A stretch of DNA of 64,000 nt, taken from contig NZ_FRFA01000003.1 in NCBI RefSeq assembly GCF_900143535.1, positions 310,001 through 374,000 on the forward strand. Reading direction: 5' to 3'. The position numbers and the translations under genes were made by a program. Of the stretch, positions 1 to 8,782 are shown in pieces; position 1 is the stretch's first letter; each line of letters opens with the position of its first letter. This DNA comes from Tateyamaria sp. Alg231-49. Its GTDB lineage: Bacteria > Pseudomonadota > Alphaproteobacteria > Rhodobacterales > Rhodobacteraceae. The notes below the pieces were generated by a model. The model saw only the letters and a program-made list of their open reading frames with translations. It was not told the origin of the DNA and searched no databases.

Positions 1-329
1 CGGAACAGCCACCACACGCGCGGGGCGCTCTGTATGCCTGCGCCATCATAGACAACGATCTGGTGTCCATCGCCCACGCCCATGGCGCGCATGCGGCTCA
101 TAAACTTTTCTGCAGGCGGCGCCATATGTGGCAAGTCAGAGCGGGCGTCGCTGATTTCATCTATGTCAAAGAAGCGCGCGCCGGGGATGTGTGCCGCGTC
201 ATACTCCGCACGGGGATCACGTTCTACACCCGGCAGGTACCAGGACGCATCCAGAATGCGCAGGTCAGGGTCCTTAAGGTGGGCGGCCAGCCAATCGGTC
301 GACACAAGTGTTCTGGGATCATCGGACAT
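1..329 (-). CDS. sseA: 3-mercaptopyruvate sulfurtransferase, N-terminal part (cut by window edge)
   Basis: The reading frame starts at ATG 329 and runs off the left edge, giving about 109 residues. These look like the first, non-catalytic rhodanese domain of a two-domain sulfurtransferase: VSTDWLAAHL near the start, then LRILDASWYLP, DAAHIPGARFFDID and VVYDGAG, each in its usual place. The family moves sulfur from 3-mercaptopyruvate to thiols or cyanide in the cytoplasm. The catalytic cysteine loop lies in the second domain, outside the window, so a thiosulfate sulfurtransferase cannot be excluded. It is transcribed away from smpB, about 100 bases downstream of the smpB stop. Confidence 0.85.
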   Translation of the reverse strand, partial: MSDDPRTLVSTDWLAAHLKDPDLRILDASWYLPGVERDPRAEYDAAHIPGARFFDIDEISDARSDLPHMAPPAEKFMSRMRAMGVGDGHQIVVYDGAGIQSAPRVWWLF

Positions 330-430
330 ATGCGTGCTCCGCGGCGCTATCAAAAACGCCCTTGGGTACCGCTCTGCGCCGTTTGTGACAAGGGGGCGTC
401 GGCGACGAAACCCACGACTCAGAGGCTAAG

Positions 431-904
431 TCAGCCCTGTTTCAACAAGCGCTGTTTCTGGCGGCCCCAGTCGCGCTTGGCGGACGTGTCCCGCTTATCA
501 TGCAGCTTTTTGCCCTTGGCGATGCCGATTTTGATCTTGGCCATGCCTTTGTGATTGAAATAAAGGACGAGCGGCACCAGCGTCATGCCTTTGCGCTGGG
601 TCTGGTTCCAGAGGTTGCTCAACTCCTTGCGGCTGACCAGCAGTTTGCGCCGCCGACGTTCCTCGTGCTTGAAGGATTTCGCCTGCAGGTAGGGCGCGAT
701 GTAAGAGTTGACCAGCCAGAGTTCGCCATCTTCGACGGCGGCATAGCTTTCGGCAATGTTGGCCCCACCGACGCGCAGTGATTTGACCTCGGACCCTTCG
801 AGGATGATGCCGCACTCGATGTCATCATCGATGGCATAGTCATAGCGCGCCCGCTTGTTTTCGGCCGCGATCTGGTAGTTTGGGTCTGATTTACCTTGTG
901 CCAT
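431..904 (-). CDS. smpB: SsrA-binding protein SmpB
   Basis: At 157 residues this has the family's length and order: an oligonucleotide-binding barrel with [13 protein letters not shown] and NIAESYA, the ERRRRKLL basic stretch, and a Lys/Arg-rich tail with KGKKLHDKR near the C-terminus. SmpB carries tmRNA into stalled ribosomes for trans-translation. The tail is expected to lie in the empty mRNA channel. The ATG at 904 is kept because the protein begins [19 protein letters not shown], a normal SmpB N-terminus. The tmRNA gene is not in the window. Confidence 0.97.
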   Translation of the reverse strand: MAQGKSDPNYQIAAENKRARYDYAIDDDIECGIILEGSEVKSLRVGGANIAESYAAVEDGELWLVNSYIAPYLQAKSFKHEERRRRKLLVSRKELSNLWNQTQRKGMTLVPLVLYFNHKGMAKIKIGIAKGKKLHDKRDTSAKRDWGRQKQRLLKQG

Positions 905-1264
905 GGGCTGGGGATGTAGGCGGTGAGGGGGGGCGGTGCAAGAGGGCCCCGGCGGTGTCCCACGCTGGGACAGGTTTCGGGTGCAAGTAATTCAATGGGT
1001 TACAGAGGCGGATTAACCATATGTTTAGAATGGGCAGGGGCGCCCTGCATCGATGTCTCGTCAATCCAAGCCCCTTAGAACCCGCGCATTACACGTGATC
1101 CTTGACCTTGGGGCCCACATAGAGCCTGTGTGTCCAACAGTCCGCTAACAAGCCCCAAGACAGCGGGGGGCGACTTTGTTCACAGCTATTCAGGCGCCTG
1201 TCGCAGAAATGCTTTGAGGATGCGCCGCTGTTGCTGAATAGTGTTCAGCAATCGGAGGTGCTCA
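905..1264. other. Intergenic stretch, no gene seen
   Basis: This 360-base gap separates divergent smpB and the cyclase gene, so it should hold both promoters, but I find no convincing -35/-10 pair. TTAA-N7-TTTA at 1013-1027 is one base from the CtrA consensus TTAA-N7-TTAA, which is too weak to call alone. Bases 1254-1260 (GGAGGTG) are the likely ribosome-binding site that sets the TTG start of the next gene. No tRNA-like fold was found. Confidence 0.5.
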
Positions 1265-3004
1265 TTGGAACGGAGACTGGCTGCCATACTCGCCGCTGAT
1301 GTTGTGTCATTTTCTTCATTGATGACCGAAGATGAAAGCGGCACGCTGCACGACCTCCAAGTCCACCGAAAAAACCTCTTTTTTCCCAAAGTGGAGCAGT
1401 ACAAGGGTCGCCTTGTGAAACTGATGGGTGACGGCGCATTGGTGGAATTCACTTCGGTTATGGATGCGGTGCAGTGCGCCGTTGACATTCAAACGCAAAT
1501 CAAAGCCGAGAAATCAACGCTGAAGCTTCGCATAGGTATCCATCTTGGTGATGTGATCGTAGATGGCGATGACGTCTATGGGAATGGCGTCAACCTTGCC
1601 GTGCGACTGGAGGGCTGCGCAAAAGTTGGTGGTGTTTGCATCTCGTCAATTGTGTTTGAAAGCCTTGGAAACAAGTTAAAAAGCAGTTTCGTGGATGGTG
1701 GCGAACAAAACGTCAAAAACATTTCCCCATCCGTGCATGTTTATCACTGGCCATCTGAAACAGCGGCTGCGTCGCCGCCAATACAGTCAGGGCGAGAGAA
1801 ACCATCCGTCGCAGTATTGCCATTCGCCAACATGAGCGGCGACGAAGACCAACAGTTCTTTAGCGATGGTATCTCTGAAGACATCATTACGGGCCTCGCA
1901 CGCTTTCGGACACTGTTCGTCGTTGCGCGGAACTCTTCATTTCACTTCAGAGACTCGGACCTGACCGAAGGTGAAATCGCAGCCAAGTTGGGCGTTCAGT
2001 ACTTGGTAGAGGGCAGTGTCAGGCGGGCTGGCAACAGAGTTAGAATTTCGGTTCAGTTGATAGCGGCGGAGAGCGGCAAGCATATCTGGGCTGAACGCTT
2101 TGACCGCGAGCTTGAAGACCTGTTCGCCGTTCAGGACGAGGTCACGCAAAGTATCGTCGCCGTTTTGCCCGGTCGCGTTCAACACGATGTGGCTGACCGT
2201 ATTGGGCACAAACCAACGGAAAACATGAAAGCCTATGAACTTTTGCTCAAAGGCAAGGCGCTTCGAGATGGGCTGAATGCGAAAGACAACGCACAAGCAA
2301 AATCCTGTTTTGAAAAAGCGCTGGAGTTGGACCCCAGCTATGCCCGGGTTTACATGTATCTTGCCGATACCTACGTGATCGATCTTTGGCTTGGGCTGGC
2401 TGAAACTGATGCCCCCATGCACGCCCTCGACATAGCGCGTCAGGGCGCTGCGCTCGACAACAAGGACGTGTATATTCAGGATCAACTTGGCTTTGCGTAT
2501 TTGTGTGCGGGTCTATGGGATCAGGCGGATACACAGTTTGAAAAAACGCTGTCACTGATCGTAAACGAAGCAGAATCAATGGCGTGGTGTGGGTATGGCT
2601 TTTTGCTGTTGGGTCAGCACGAAAAAGCACAGGACATCGTGTCAGAGGCTATGCGGCTTGATCCCCTGCATCCACCGGCCTTGGACTGGATCATGGGGCA
2701 AATCTACTTTTTCATGGGGCGCTATGACGAAGCCGTTGGAAAACTGCTTGGCGAAGCGCGTCTTAACTCGCTCGCAGACGCTTTTCTGACGGCTGCTTAT
2801 GCGCGGGCCGGGCGGGACCACGAAGCAAAGGGCGCACTGCAATCTTTTATCATCCACAGAAAAAAAGAGCTGATCAGCCGCGGTAAGCCTGTAGACCATG
2901 AGAATTTCCGCACACTCACCGCGGGGTTTGCGAACATGTGGCGCGACGAACATGATTGGCAAAAAATTGCGTCGGGTTTGTTGTCCGCCGGATTGGAAGG
3001 CTAG
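1265..3004 (+). CDS. Class III adenylate cyclase with TolB/FlgO-like middle and TPR C-terminus
   Basis: Using TTG 1265 as start gives 579 residues. It has GGAGGTG five bases upstream, and the protein then begins with ERRLAAILAAD, the usual opening of this family; a GTG at 1241 is in frame but adds an unusual tail. The cyclase homology domain spans about residues 1-165. Visible key residues are metal Asp12 and Asp56 (MGDG), Lys52 (ATP-type purine pocket), Asp103, and the Asn110...Arg114 transition-state pair, so it should be active. A TolB/FlgO-like segment follows (SVAVLPFANMSGD, FSDGISEDI), then TPR-like helices to the end. It probably makes cAMP in response to a signal sensed by the C-terminal half. 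I see no membrane segment. Confidence 0.88.
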   Translation: MERRLAAILAADVVSFSSLMTEDESGTLHDLQVHRKNLFFPKVEQYKGRLVKLMGDGALVEFTSVMDAVQCAVDIQTQIKAEKSTLKLRIGIHLGDVIVDGDDVYGNGVNLAVRLEGCAKVGGVCISSIVFESLGNKLKSSFVDGGEQNVKNISPSVHVYHWPSETAAASPPIQSGREKPSVAVLPFANMSGDEDQQFFSDGISEDIITGLARFRTLFVVARNSSFHFRDSDLTEGEIAAKLGVQYLVEGSVRRAGNRVRISVQLIAAESGKHIWAERFDRELEDLFAVQDEVTQSIVAVLPGRVQHDVADRIGHKPTENMKAYELLLKGKALRDGLNAKDNAQAKSCFEKALELDPSYARVYMYLADTYVIDLWLGLAETDAPMHALDIARQGAALDNKDVYIQDQLGFAYLCAGLWDQADTQFEKTLSLIVNEAESMAWCGYGFLLLGQHEKAQDIVSEAMRLDPLHPPALDWIMGQIYFFMGRYDEAVGKLLGEARLNSLADAFLTAAYARAGRDHEAKGALQSFIIHRKKELISRGKPVDHENFRTLTAGFANMWRDEHDWQKIASGLLSAGLEG

Positions 3005-3132
3005 ACGTATTGGTTTTAGCCTAAATTCGCGCCACTAAGTCGGGCCGCATTCGTTAGCCTGCACTTGGCTTTGACTTCAACTGGAGAATCAAATTGGGGT
3101 GCCCCTAATGATCTGTTTTTGGAGAGTAAATC

Positions 3133-3780
3133 ATGAAAATGTTAATGTCAGTCGCCGCACTTGCCGGAACCATTGCACTCGCATCTGATGCTGAGGCAGC
3201 AACTTACACCAATAGTCTTAACATTACCGTTCCTGGTAGTGATACTGATGGTCCAGCCGATCCATTCCCGTCAACAATCGATGTAACCGAGTCAGGCCTG
3301 ATAATCGGGCTGACGGTGGATATCTTTGGCCTTTCGCACACATACCCTGATGACGTTTTTCTTGGTCTGGCAAGTCCGGACGGCACCACTGTTATTTTGA
3401 TGAACGATGCCTTGGGAGAAAATGGTATCGTCAACGTCGATTTGACTTTTGACGATGCTGCGAGTTCGGCAATTCCGAACACTGGTACGATTGTGTCTGG
3501 CACGTACTCAACGGGCAGCTACGGCCCCCTACCCGGCAACTTGCCGGCGGACATCCCGACGTTCACCGCTGGCGGCGATTTGTCTGATTTCGTCGGCCTT
3601 GAAGCAAATGGAACCTGGAGCCTCTTCGTGCTGGACGATCACATTTTTGACACAGGCTCCATCTCAGGAGGCTGGGCTCTGAACATCGAAGTAGCTCCTG
3701 TCCCACTCCCCGCTGGCATACTGCTTCTTCTGGCTGGTCTTGGAAGCTTGGGCTTATTGAGCCGACGCCGCCGTAGCTGA
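3133..3780 (+). CDS. Secreted P-domain-like protein with VPLPA-CTERM sorting signal
   Basis: This 215-residue exported protein has an N-terminal signal peptide ending around AEA (residues 20-22). The middle resembles the proprotein-convertase P-domain beta-sandwich seen in bacterial surface proteins (GLTVDIFGLSHTYPDDVFLGL, LEANGTWSLFVLDD, GSISGGWALNIE). The last 25 residues are a textbook VPLPA-CTERM tail: VPLPAG, a hydrophobic helix, then RRRR. In known systems the exosortase XrtD recognises such tails and releases the protein to the envelope; no exosortase gene lies in this window. GGAGAG nine bases before the ATG supports the start. The presumed role is an extracellular matrix or adhesion component; no catalytic residues are seen. 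Confidence 0.85.
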   Translation: MKMLMSVAALAGTIALASDAEAATYTNSLNITVPGSDTDGPADPFPSTIDVTESGLIIGLTVDIFGLSHTYPDDVFLGLASPDGTTVILMNDALGENGIVNVDLTFDDAASSAIPNTGTIVSGTYSTGSYGPLPGNLPADIPTFTAGGDLSDFVGLEANGTWSLFVLDDHIFDTGSISGGWALNIEVAPVPLPAGILLLLAGLGSLGLLSRRRRS

Positions 3781-3802
3781 TACGCCCGGACAGTTGACGA
3801 AG

Positions 3803-3830
3803 CGCCCTGCACCTGCGGGGCGTTTGCGTT
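3803..3830 (+). terminator. Probable intrinsic terminator after the VPLPA-CTERM gene
   Basis: Bases 3803-3810 pair with 3815-3822 (eight pairs, one of them G-T) around an ACCT tetraloop, followed by TTTGCGTTT. The T run is interrupted, so termination may be partial. Confidence 0.6.
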
Positions 3831-4121
3831 TGGGGGTGCGCGACGGTGCATGTGAAAACGGGGCCAGACGACTGCCTGACCCCGATACTCGTCACTTTAA
3901 TTGCCCCCACCCGGAAAAACTTGCTGTCTCTTTGGGGCGTCGCGTCAACGCAGCATTTGCTCACAGCATTGATGTGGTGATCCGAAGACGCTTTGGGTTT
4001 TCTGCCAAATTTTGAATCTACGCCAACCCGTGCTGTTCGTGTCAGCAACCACGGCAAGCATTTGGTTTGGCGTGGCGGCGTCGCGCTGCCTAAGTTGGTG
4101 CGAATTTAAGGGTCCTGACCC
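3831..4121. other. Intergenic stretch between convergent genes
   Basis: No coding frame with a ribosome-binding site and family-like sequence was found here. GGGGCCAG (about 3860-3867) can pair with CTGACCCC (about 3876-3883) with one mismatch, forming a hairpin without a T run on either strand. It could be a weak terminator for the leftward sulfotransferase or a folded UTR. The rest looks like plain spacer. Confidence 0.4.
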
Positions 4122-4940
4122 TCAATCCCCCAGCTTTTTGTGGACCTCGTCCAGATCGATCTCGGCCACGGGCATCTTGTTGCCCGGGTTGTCAAAGTCG
4201 TATTTGAACAGGTCAAAGTCCCGTTTGTAGATTTCGCGGACCAGATGCATGGACAGGTCGTCAAAGTAGTCTTCGACCGGGTGGGCGCGTTTGGGGCCGT
4301 GCCCTTCGCTTTCGTTAAAGCGGGGGATTTCGGTGATGTTGACGGCGTGGGGCGTTTTGATCGCCTTCATCACGTCCTCCATCCCTTCATTGAACTTTTC
4401 CGTCCAAATGATCTTGTCGTATGCTCCGCCGTTCACGATGAACGTCGACACGTGGCCCGACATGGCAGACCAGTGGATGTCTGGATCCATGGGGCGTTTC
4501 CAGCGGATGGTGTCGCGGGCAAAGAGAAGAAAGCGGCGGAAGGATTTGATCTGGTCAAACTCGGCCTTGCCGTCTGGTCCGCCCACGTCGATCCCGTATT
4601 TCTGGATCAGGAGCGGGACAAGGTTGCCGCGATAGCGTTTGCCGTTGCGCTGGATGCCGCAGATCTTGTCAAAAAATGAGCTGAGGATACGGGTGTAGGG
4701 ATTGCGCACGCAGGTAAAAGCGTAGGAATTATGGGCCTTTACGTTGCTGGTGATGGTCGGTTGACTGGCGTCGAGCGCCCATTTGTGCATCCCAGCTTTG
4801 GCGTCATGAATGTCACCGTCAAAGAACGCGCCGTGATCAGAATAGTACATGATCTGACCGATGGTCGAACACGCGCATTTGGGCACCACGCGGTACACAA
4901 CGCTTTCACTCTCTGTCATCCAGGTACCTGGAAACCCCAT
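4122..4940 (-). CDS. Sulfotransferase family 2 protein
   Basis: This 272-residue cytoplasmic enzyme has the two PAPS-binding signatures of the Sulfotransfer_2 group: a 5'-phosphosulfate loop PKCACSTI (residues 20-27) and a 3'-phosphate site with CVRNPYTRILSSF (about 77-89). Such enzymes move sulfate from PAPS to a carbohydrate hydroxyl. A second in-frame ATG at 4919 (MTESES) is also a possible start; neither has a strong ribosome-binding site. The gene is divergent from a Branch-type glycosyltransferase 140 bases away, suggesting the pair builds a sulfated glycan. The acceptor cannot be read from sequence. Confidence 0.85.
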   Translation of the reverse strand: MGFPGTWMTESESVVYRVVPKCACSTIGQIMYYSDHGAFFDGDIHDAKAGMHKWALDASQPTITSNVKAHNSYAFTCVRNPYTRILSSFFDKICGIQRNGKRYRGNLVPLLIQKYGIDVGGPDGKAEFDQIKSFRRFLLFARDTIRWKRPMDPDIHWSAMSGHVSTFIVNGGAYDKIIWTEKFNEGMEDVMKAIKTPHAVNITEIPRFNESEGHGPKRAHPVEDYFDDLSMHLVREIYKRDFDLFKYDFDNPGNKMPVAEIDLDEVHKKLGD

Positions 4941-5080
4941 ACCGCCCGTCCTTTGTGCACACCGCCTATCCGGGCGGCTTGAATTGTCGCTAAAAAACCA
5001 AAGAAATTCTGTTTATTCAATCACTCCTTACCTCTATTCACGTAAACAATAGCGGGTAAAGAGGTAGTAAAGTTTCCAGA

Positions 5081-6658
5081 ATGGCCAAAATCGCCTACAT
5101 CCTCCTGTGTCACAAAGACCCGGACGCTGTGATCAAGCAGGCGGAACGGCTGACGGCGGCTGGCGATTACATGGCGATCCACTTTGATGCCAATGCCGAT
5201 ACGGCGCACTTCCAGCAGATCAAGACTGCGCTGAACGACAACCCGAGTGTGACGTTCGCACATCGCCGCATCCGTTGTGGTTGGGGCGAGTGGAGCCTTG
5301 TGCAGGCGACCCTTTATGCGGTTGAGGCCGCCGTTGATGCATTTCCGCGCGCGACCCATTTCTACATGCTGTCGGGCGATTGCATGGCGATCAAAACGGC
5401 AGAGTATGTCCACAGCTTTCTTGATGACAACGATGCTGATTTCATCGAAAGCTTTGATTATTTTGAAAGCGACTGGATCAAGACCGGATTCAAGGAAGAG
5501 AGGCTGGTCTACCGCCACTTCTTTAACGAACGCACGCAGAAAAAGCGGTTTTATGCCAGCTTCCAGCTGCAACGGCGCCTCGGGCTTACCCGCAAGATTC
5601 CGGCTGACATCGATGTGATGATTGGCAGCCAGTGGTGGTGTCTGCGGCGTCGCACGATCGAATGGGTTCTTAATTTCACCCGCGAACGCCGGGATGTCAT
5701 GCGGTTTTTCCGCGGGACATGGATCCCGGATGAAACGTTTTTTCAGACCGTGGTCCGCCATGTGGTCCCAGAAGACGAAATCCGATCGCGCACGCTGACC
5801 TTCCTGCTGTTCAGCGACTATGGGATGCCTGTGACGTTTTATGACGACCACTATGACCTGCTGCTCAGCCAGGATTTCTTGTTTGCCCGCAAGATCAGCC
5901 CCGCGGCCATTGACCTCAAGCGTCGTCTTGGTCTGCTCTATGCCGCCCAAAACGTGCATTTCCAGATTTCGAACGAAGGGTCGAGCCTGTTCAAGTTCCT
6001 GACGGGTCGTGGACGGATTGGCCGTCGCTTTGCCACACGGTTCTGGGAAACCGAAAGCACGCTGGGACGCAATCGCGAACTGCTGATCATCATTTGCAAG
6101 AAATGGCATGTGGCCAAACGGATGCTTGAACGGATCCGTCAGATGACGAACGTGCCTGCCATCGAATTCCTGTTCAACGAAGAACACTCCCCTCTGCCTG
6201 ATCTGGGCGGCATCCAGACCACGTTGGAAAAGCGCACGCGTCACCGCCGGGCGCTGATGCGGATGCTGTTTGACTATTATGGAACCGACCGCCTGATTGT
6301 GTGCATGGACCCTGGCAACATCGACCTGCTGCAGGACTTTGCTGAGGACCGATCGATAACCCGCATGCTGGAAATCAACTGCAACTTTACCAAAGACTAT
6401 CTGATCGGGCATGCGATGCGTGTGGGTCTGGCGGGCGAACAAACTGGTGCTGAGACCCTCGAACGCCTGTTGCCCACCATTCGCAATGACATTGTGTTTG
6501 AGTCCGACCGCATTCGTGATGCAGATTTCGAGCATCTGGACCGGCTCGAGGAATCTGCTGACCTGGAGCAGAACACCCGTGCCCTTGCCCGTTTTCTGAG
6601 TGTGCCAGAAGACAAGGCCCGCGAGATTGCCGAAGTGGATTACCTGTTCGCGGACTAG
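5081..6658 (+). CDS. GT14 Branch-type glycosyltransferase with DUF5928-like C-terminus
   Basis: The first ~290 of 525 residues match the core-2/I-branching beta-1,6-N-acetylglucosaminyltransferase fold: IAYILLCHKDPDAV at the start, AIHFDANAD, the GEWSLVQATL helix, HFYMLSGDCMAIK, and WWCLRRRTIEWV before the acceptor-side WIPDETFFQTVV. The remaining ~230 residues form the extra domain seen in Rhodobacterales members (DUF5928-like, by memory of the family), with no catalytic motif I can name. No signal peptide or membrane helix is visible, so it acts in the cytoplasm or at the inner face of the membrane. The divergent sulfotransferase suggests a shared glycan product. The exact sugar donor is not proven. 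Confidence 0.85.
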   Translation: MAKIAYILLCHKDPDAVIKQAERLTAAGDYMAIHFDANADTAHFQQIKTALNDNPSVTFAHRRIRCGWGEWSLVQATLYAVEAAVDAFPRATHFYMLSGDCMAIKTAEYVHSFLDDNDADFIESFDYFESDWIKTGFKEERLVYRHFFNERTQKKRFYASFQLQRRLGLTRKIPADIDVMIGSQWWCLRRRTIEWVLNFTRERRDVMRFFRGTWIPDETFFQTVVRHVVPEDEIRSRTLTFLLFSDYGMPVTFYDDHYDLLLSQDFLFARKISPAAIDLKRRLGLLYAAQNVHFQISNEGSSLFKFLTGRGRIGRRFATRFWETESTLGRNRELLIIICKKWHVAKRMLERIRQMTNVPAIEFLFNEEHSPLPDLGGIQTTLEKRTRHRRALMRMLFDYYGTDRLIVCMDPGNIDLLQDFAEDRSITRMLEINCNFTKDYLIGHAMRVGLAGEQTGAETLERLLPTIRNDIVFESDRIRDADFEHLDRLEESADLEQNTRALARFLSVPEDKAREIAEVDYLFAD

Positions 6659-6742
6659 CGGGGCGCGCGCCAAGCCGGGCTGAGGCGCCCCGCCCACAAA
6701 AACCTCTCGAACACCACACATCAACAACGTATGCAGGCGGGC

Positions 6743-7855
6743 ATGACTGATGCCCCCCTCACCCTGTTCGCCATCACCTTGCCCGGTCTTGAGGCCACGC
6801 TTGCCGATGAGGCACGCGAGCTTGGATTTCGGGTGACGCATGTTGAACCGGGCGGCGTCAGCATCGAGGGCGATTGGTCTGAGGTGTGGCGCGCCAATCT
6901 GGAACTGCGCGGTGCCACGCGGGTGCTGGTGCGGATCGGTTCGTTCATGGCCTTTCATCTGGCCCAACTGGACAAGCGCGCGCGCAAGTTTCCGTGGACC
7001 GAAGTGTTGCGCACTGATGTGCCTGTGCGCGTGGATGTTGCGACCTCGCGCAAATCCAAAATCTATCACGCAGGCGCAGCCACCGAGCGGATCGAGGCCG
7101 CATTGCGCGAAGAGGCTGGCATGAGCATCGCACCTGATGCACCCGTCACTCTCAAGGCGCGGATCGACGACAATCGCGTCACGATCAGCGTCGATACGTC
7201 GGGCGAACTGCTGCACAAACGCGGGCACAAGCCCGCCGTGGGCAAGGCCCCAATGCGCGAAACCATTGCAGCGATGTTTCTGCGGCAATGCGGATTTGAT
7301 GGGACTGCGCCTGTGTTTGACCCAATGTGCGGTTCGGGCACATTCGTTATTGAGGCGGCAGAGATGGCCGCAGGGCTTCAACCCGGTCGGTCTCGTGCCT
7401 TTGGGTTTGAGAACTTGGCCACCTATGACGCCAATGCCGAAGCGCTGCGCCGGACCAGTCGGTTGCGTACGCCTGAAACGCGGTTTTACGGCGCGGACCG
7501 TGATGCCGGTGTTATCGACATGGCGCAAGCCAATGCGGCAAAGGCAGGTGTCGATGATCTGGTGACGTTTACCTGCACCAATGCGGGCGAGGCGACGCCG
7601 CCCGAAGGTCCGCCTGGCCTGGTCATCGTCAATCCGCCTTACGGAGCGCGGATTGGGGACAAAAAGGCGCTTTACCCTGTCTATGGACGCTTGGGCCAAG
7701 TGCTGTCCGAGCGGTTTTTCGGTTGGCGGGTTGGGGTTGTCACATCAGAACCCAGCCTTGCCAAGACCATGGCTTTGCCCTTCTTGCCGGACGGCCCGAG
7801 CATTGCACACGGCGGTCTGCGCGTGCGTCTTTACCGCACAGACCCTCTGCCCTGA
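6743..7855 (+). CDS. THUMP-domain 23S rRNA guanine N2-methyltransferase (RlmL/YpsC type)
   Basis: The 370-residue form starts at ATG 6743 (MTDAPLTLF); an in-frame ATG four codons earlier is possible, and neither has a strong ribosome-binding site. A THUMP-like RNA-binding domain covers about residues 1-160. The Rossmann methyltransferase domain follows, with SAM loop FDPMCGSGTFVIEAA, GADRD for ribose binding, and the NPPYG catalytic motif of exocyclic amino methylation. The family methylates guanine N2 in 23S rRNA. It is shorter than the two-domain E. coli RlmKL, having only the RlmL half. It ends one base before the convergent DUF1523 gene. Confidence 0.9.
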   Translation: MTDAPLTLFAITLPGLEATLADEARELGFRVTHVEPGGVSIEGDWSEVWRANLELRGATRVLVRIGSFMAFHLAQLDKRARKFPWTEVLRTDVPVRVDVATSRKSKIYHAGAATERIEAALREEAGMSIAPDAPVTLKARIDDNRVTISVDTSGELLHKRGHKPAVGKAPMRETIAAMFLRQCGFDGTAPVFDPMCGSGTFVIEAAEMAAGLQPGRSRAFGFENLATYDANAEALRRTSRLRTPETRFYGADRDAGVIDMAQANAAKAGVDDLVTFTCTNAGEATPPEGPPGLVIVNPPYGARIGDKKALYPVYGRLGQVLSERFFGWRVGVVTSEPSLAKTMALPFLPDGPSIAHGGLRVRLYRTDPLP

Positions 7856-7856
7856 T

Positions 7857-8504
7857 TTATTTGGATTTCCACGTGTCCAGCCAGCGGCGGAAACGCCCAC
7901 GCTTTTCATCCACCGCATCGCCAGCCGCTTCCCAGCTGTCCTGAAGCTCTTCCAGCTTTGGATCGATCCGCGCCTGGCGGAACCGCCGCCAGCGTACCCA
8001 GATCGCGTAAAAGAACGCAAAAAGTAGGGTCAGAATGATGATGTTGACCCAATAAATCCCTTTTGACGCATCCGGTCCGTCGACTTGCCTGATCGAAATG
8101 GCGTTTGGAAAGGCCGAGAAGAACTCGTTGCGCCAGCCATAATGCGTGACCACATACCACTCGGGTGCCGCCCGGGTAGAGACAGCGTCTGCCGCTTCAG
8201 TATAAAGATTCGCTGTGTCGAACTTGAAATAGGGCGGCCAACTCCAGCCGGTGTCTTCGTTGCGGTAGACGATCGGTTTGCCGTTGGCGCGCACCCCCTG
8301 AATGAACTGTACATCGCGGGTGATCATTGCATCCGATTGTTCGTCTGGTCGCGACCAGAAGATACGTGTCCAGTCGTTGAGCTGCTGACGTTCCTCATAG
8401 GTGCTCACGATCCGCACGATGTCGCGGTGTGGCAACGTGTAGTGCAGGAAGGCCGCGAGGCAGACCCAGAAGGTGATCAGAATGGTCCAGCCGATATAGC
8501 GCAT
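7857..8504 (-). CDS. DUF1523 family membrane protein
   Basis: The 215-residue protein starts at ATG 8504, preceded by AAGGGG; an upstream in-frame extension lacks support. The N-terminus is a transmembrane helix (about residues 3-23) followed by HYTLPHRDIVRIV, then RNEDTGWSWPPYFKFD and THYGWRNEFFSAFPNA, which I recognise as the DUF1523 pattern. A second helix near residues 150-172 is followed by a basic cytoplasmic tail. No enzymatic motif is apparent. It is the last gene of the nine-gene operon, 11 bases downstream of the preceding stop, so it is probably co-translated and part of the same membrane-associated machinery. Confidence 0.8.
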   Translation of the reverse strand: MRYIGWTILITFWVCLAAFLHYTLPHRDIVRIVSTYEERQQLNDWTRIFWSRPDEQSDAMITRDVQFIQGVRANGKPIVYRNEDTGWSWPPYFKFDTANLYTEAADAVSTRAAPEWYVVTHYGWRNEFFSAFPNAISIRQVDGPDASKGIYWVNIIILTLLFAFFYAIWVRWRRFRQARIDPKLEELQDSWEAAGDAVDEKRGRFRRWLDTWKSK

Positions 8505-8515
8505 GGGGGTCCCCT

Positions 8516-8779
8516 TCAGGCGAAGTTCACGAGGTAAATTATAAGGCAAACAAGCGACATGGGCACAATATACACGCCCAGTATCAGCTTGCGGCGCAGC
8601 GAGCTGTCATATTCCACAAGGCCCGCGCGGACATAGGCATCGCGCGGAATGTCAAAGTCGCCCGCGTCATATTCGGCCTCAAGCCGGTCGCGCGCCCGGG
8701 CGCGGGAGTAAAGCGACAGCGACAGATAAATCACGCTGAGCACCACAAAGGCGATAAACAGAAGTCGAACGAGAGCCAT
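8516..8779 (-). CDS. Small two-helix membrane protein, unknown
   Basis: This is an 87-residue protein with hydrophobic helices at about residues 3-25 and 65-85 and a charged loop between them (SRARARDRLEAEYD, YVRAGLVEYDSSLRRK). I choose ATG 8779 over the adjacent in-frame GTG 8782 because AAGGAGG lies six bases upstream of the ATG. That Shine-Dalgarno overlaps the end of the DUF6638 gene, implying translational coupling. I do not recognise a named family. Its place in the operon suggests a membrane anchor or partner for the neighbouring soluble proteins; this is inference. Confidence 0.8.
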   Translation of the reverse strand: MALVRLLFIAFVVLSVIYLSLSLYSRARARDRLEAEYDAGDFDIPRDAYVRAGLVEYDSSLRRKLILGVYIVPMSLVCLIIYLVNFA

Positions 8780-8782
8780 CAC

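Noticed and set aside
1013-1027. CtrA-like box TTAA-N7-TTTA upstream of the cyclase
   Set aside because: One mismatch in eight conserved bases with low information; no cell-cycle gene is nearby.
3094-3108. GGGG-TG-CCCC palindromic stretch before the VPLPA-CTERM gene
   Set aside because: Short, with a two-base loop and a single copy in the window; not enough to call an operator.
5021-7699. An 892-codon open frame on the minus strand opposite GT14 and the rRNA methyltransferase
   Set aside because: It overlaps two well-recognised plus-strand genes, has the His/Arg/Gln-rich composition of an antisense GC-rich shadow, and shows no domain.
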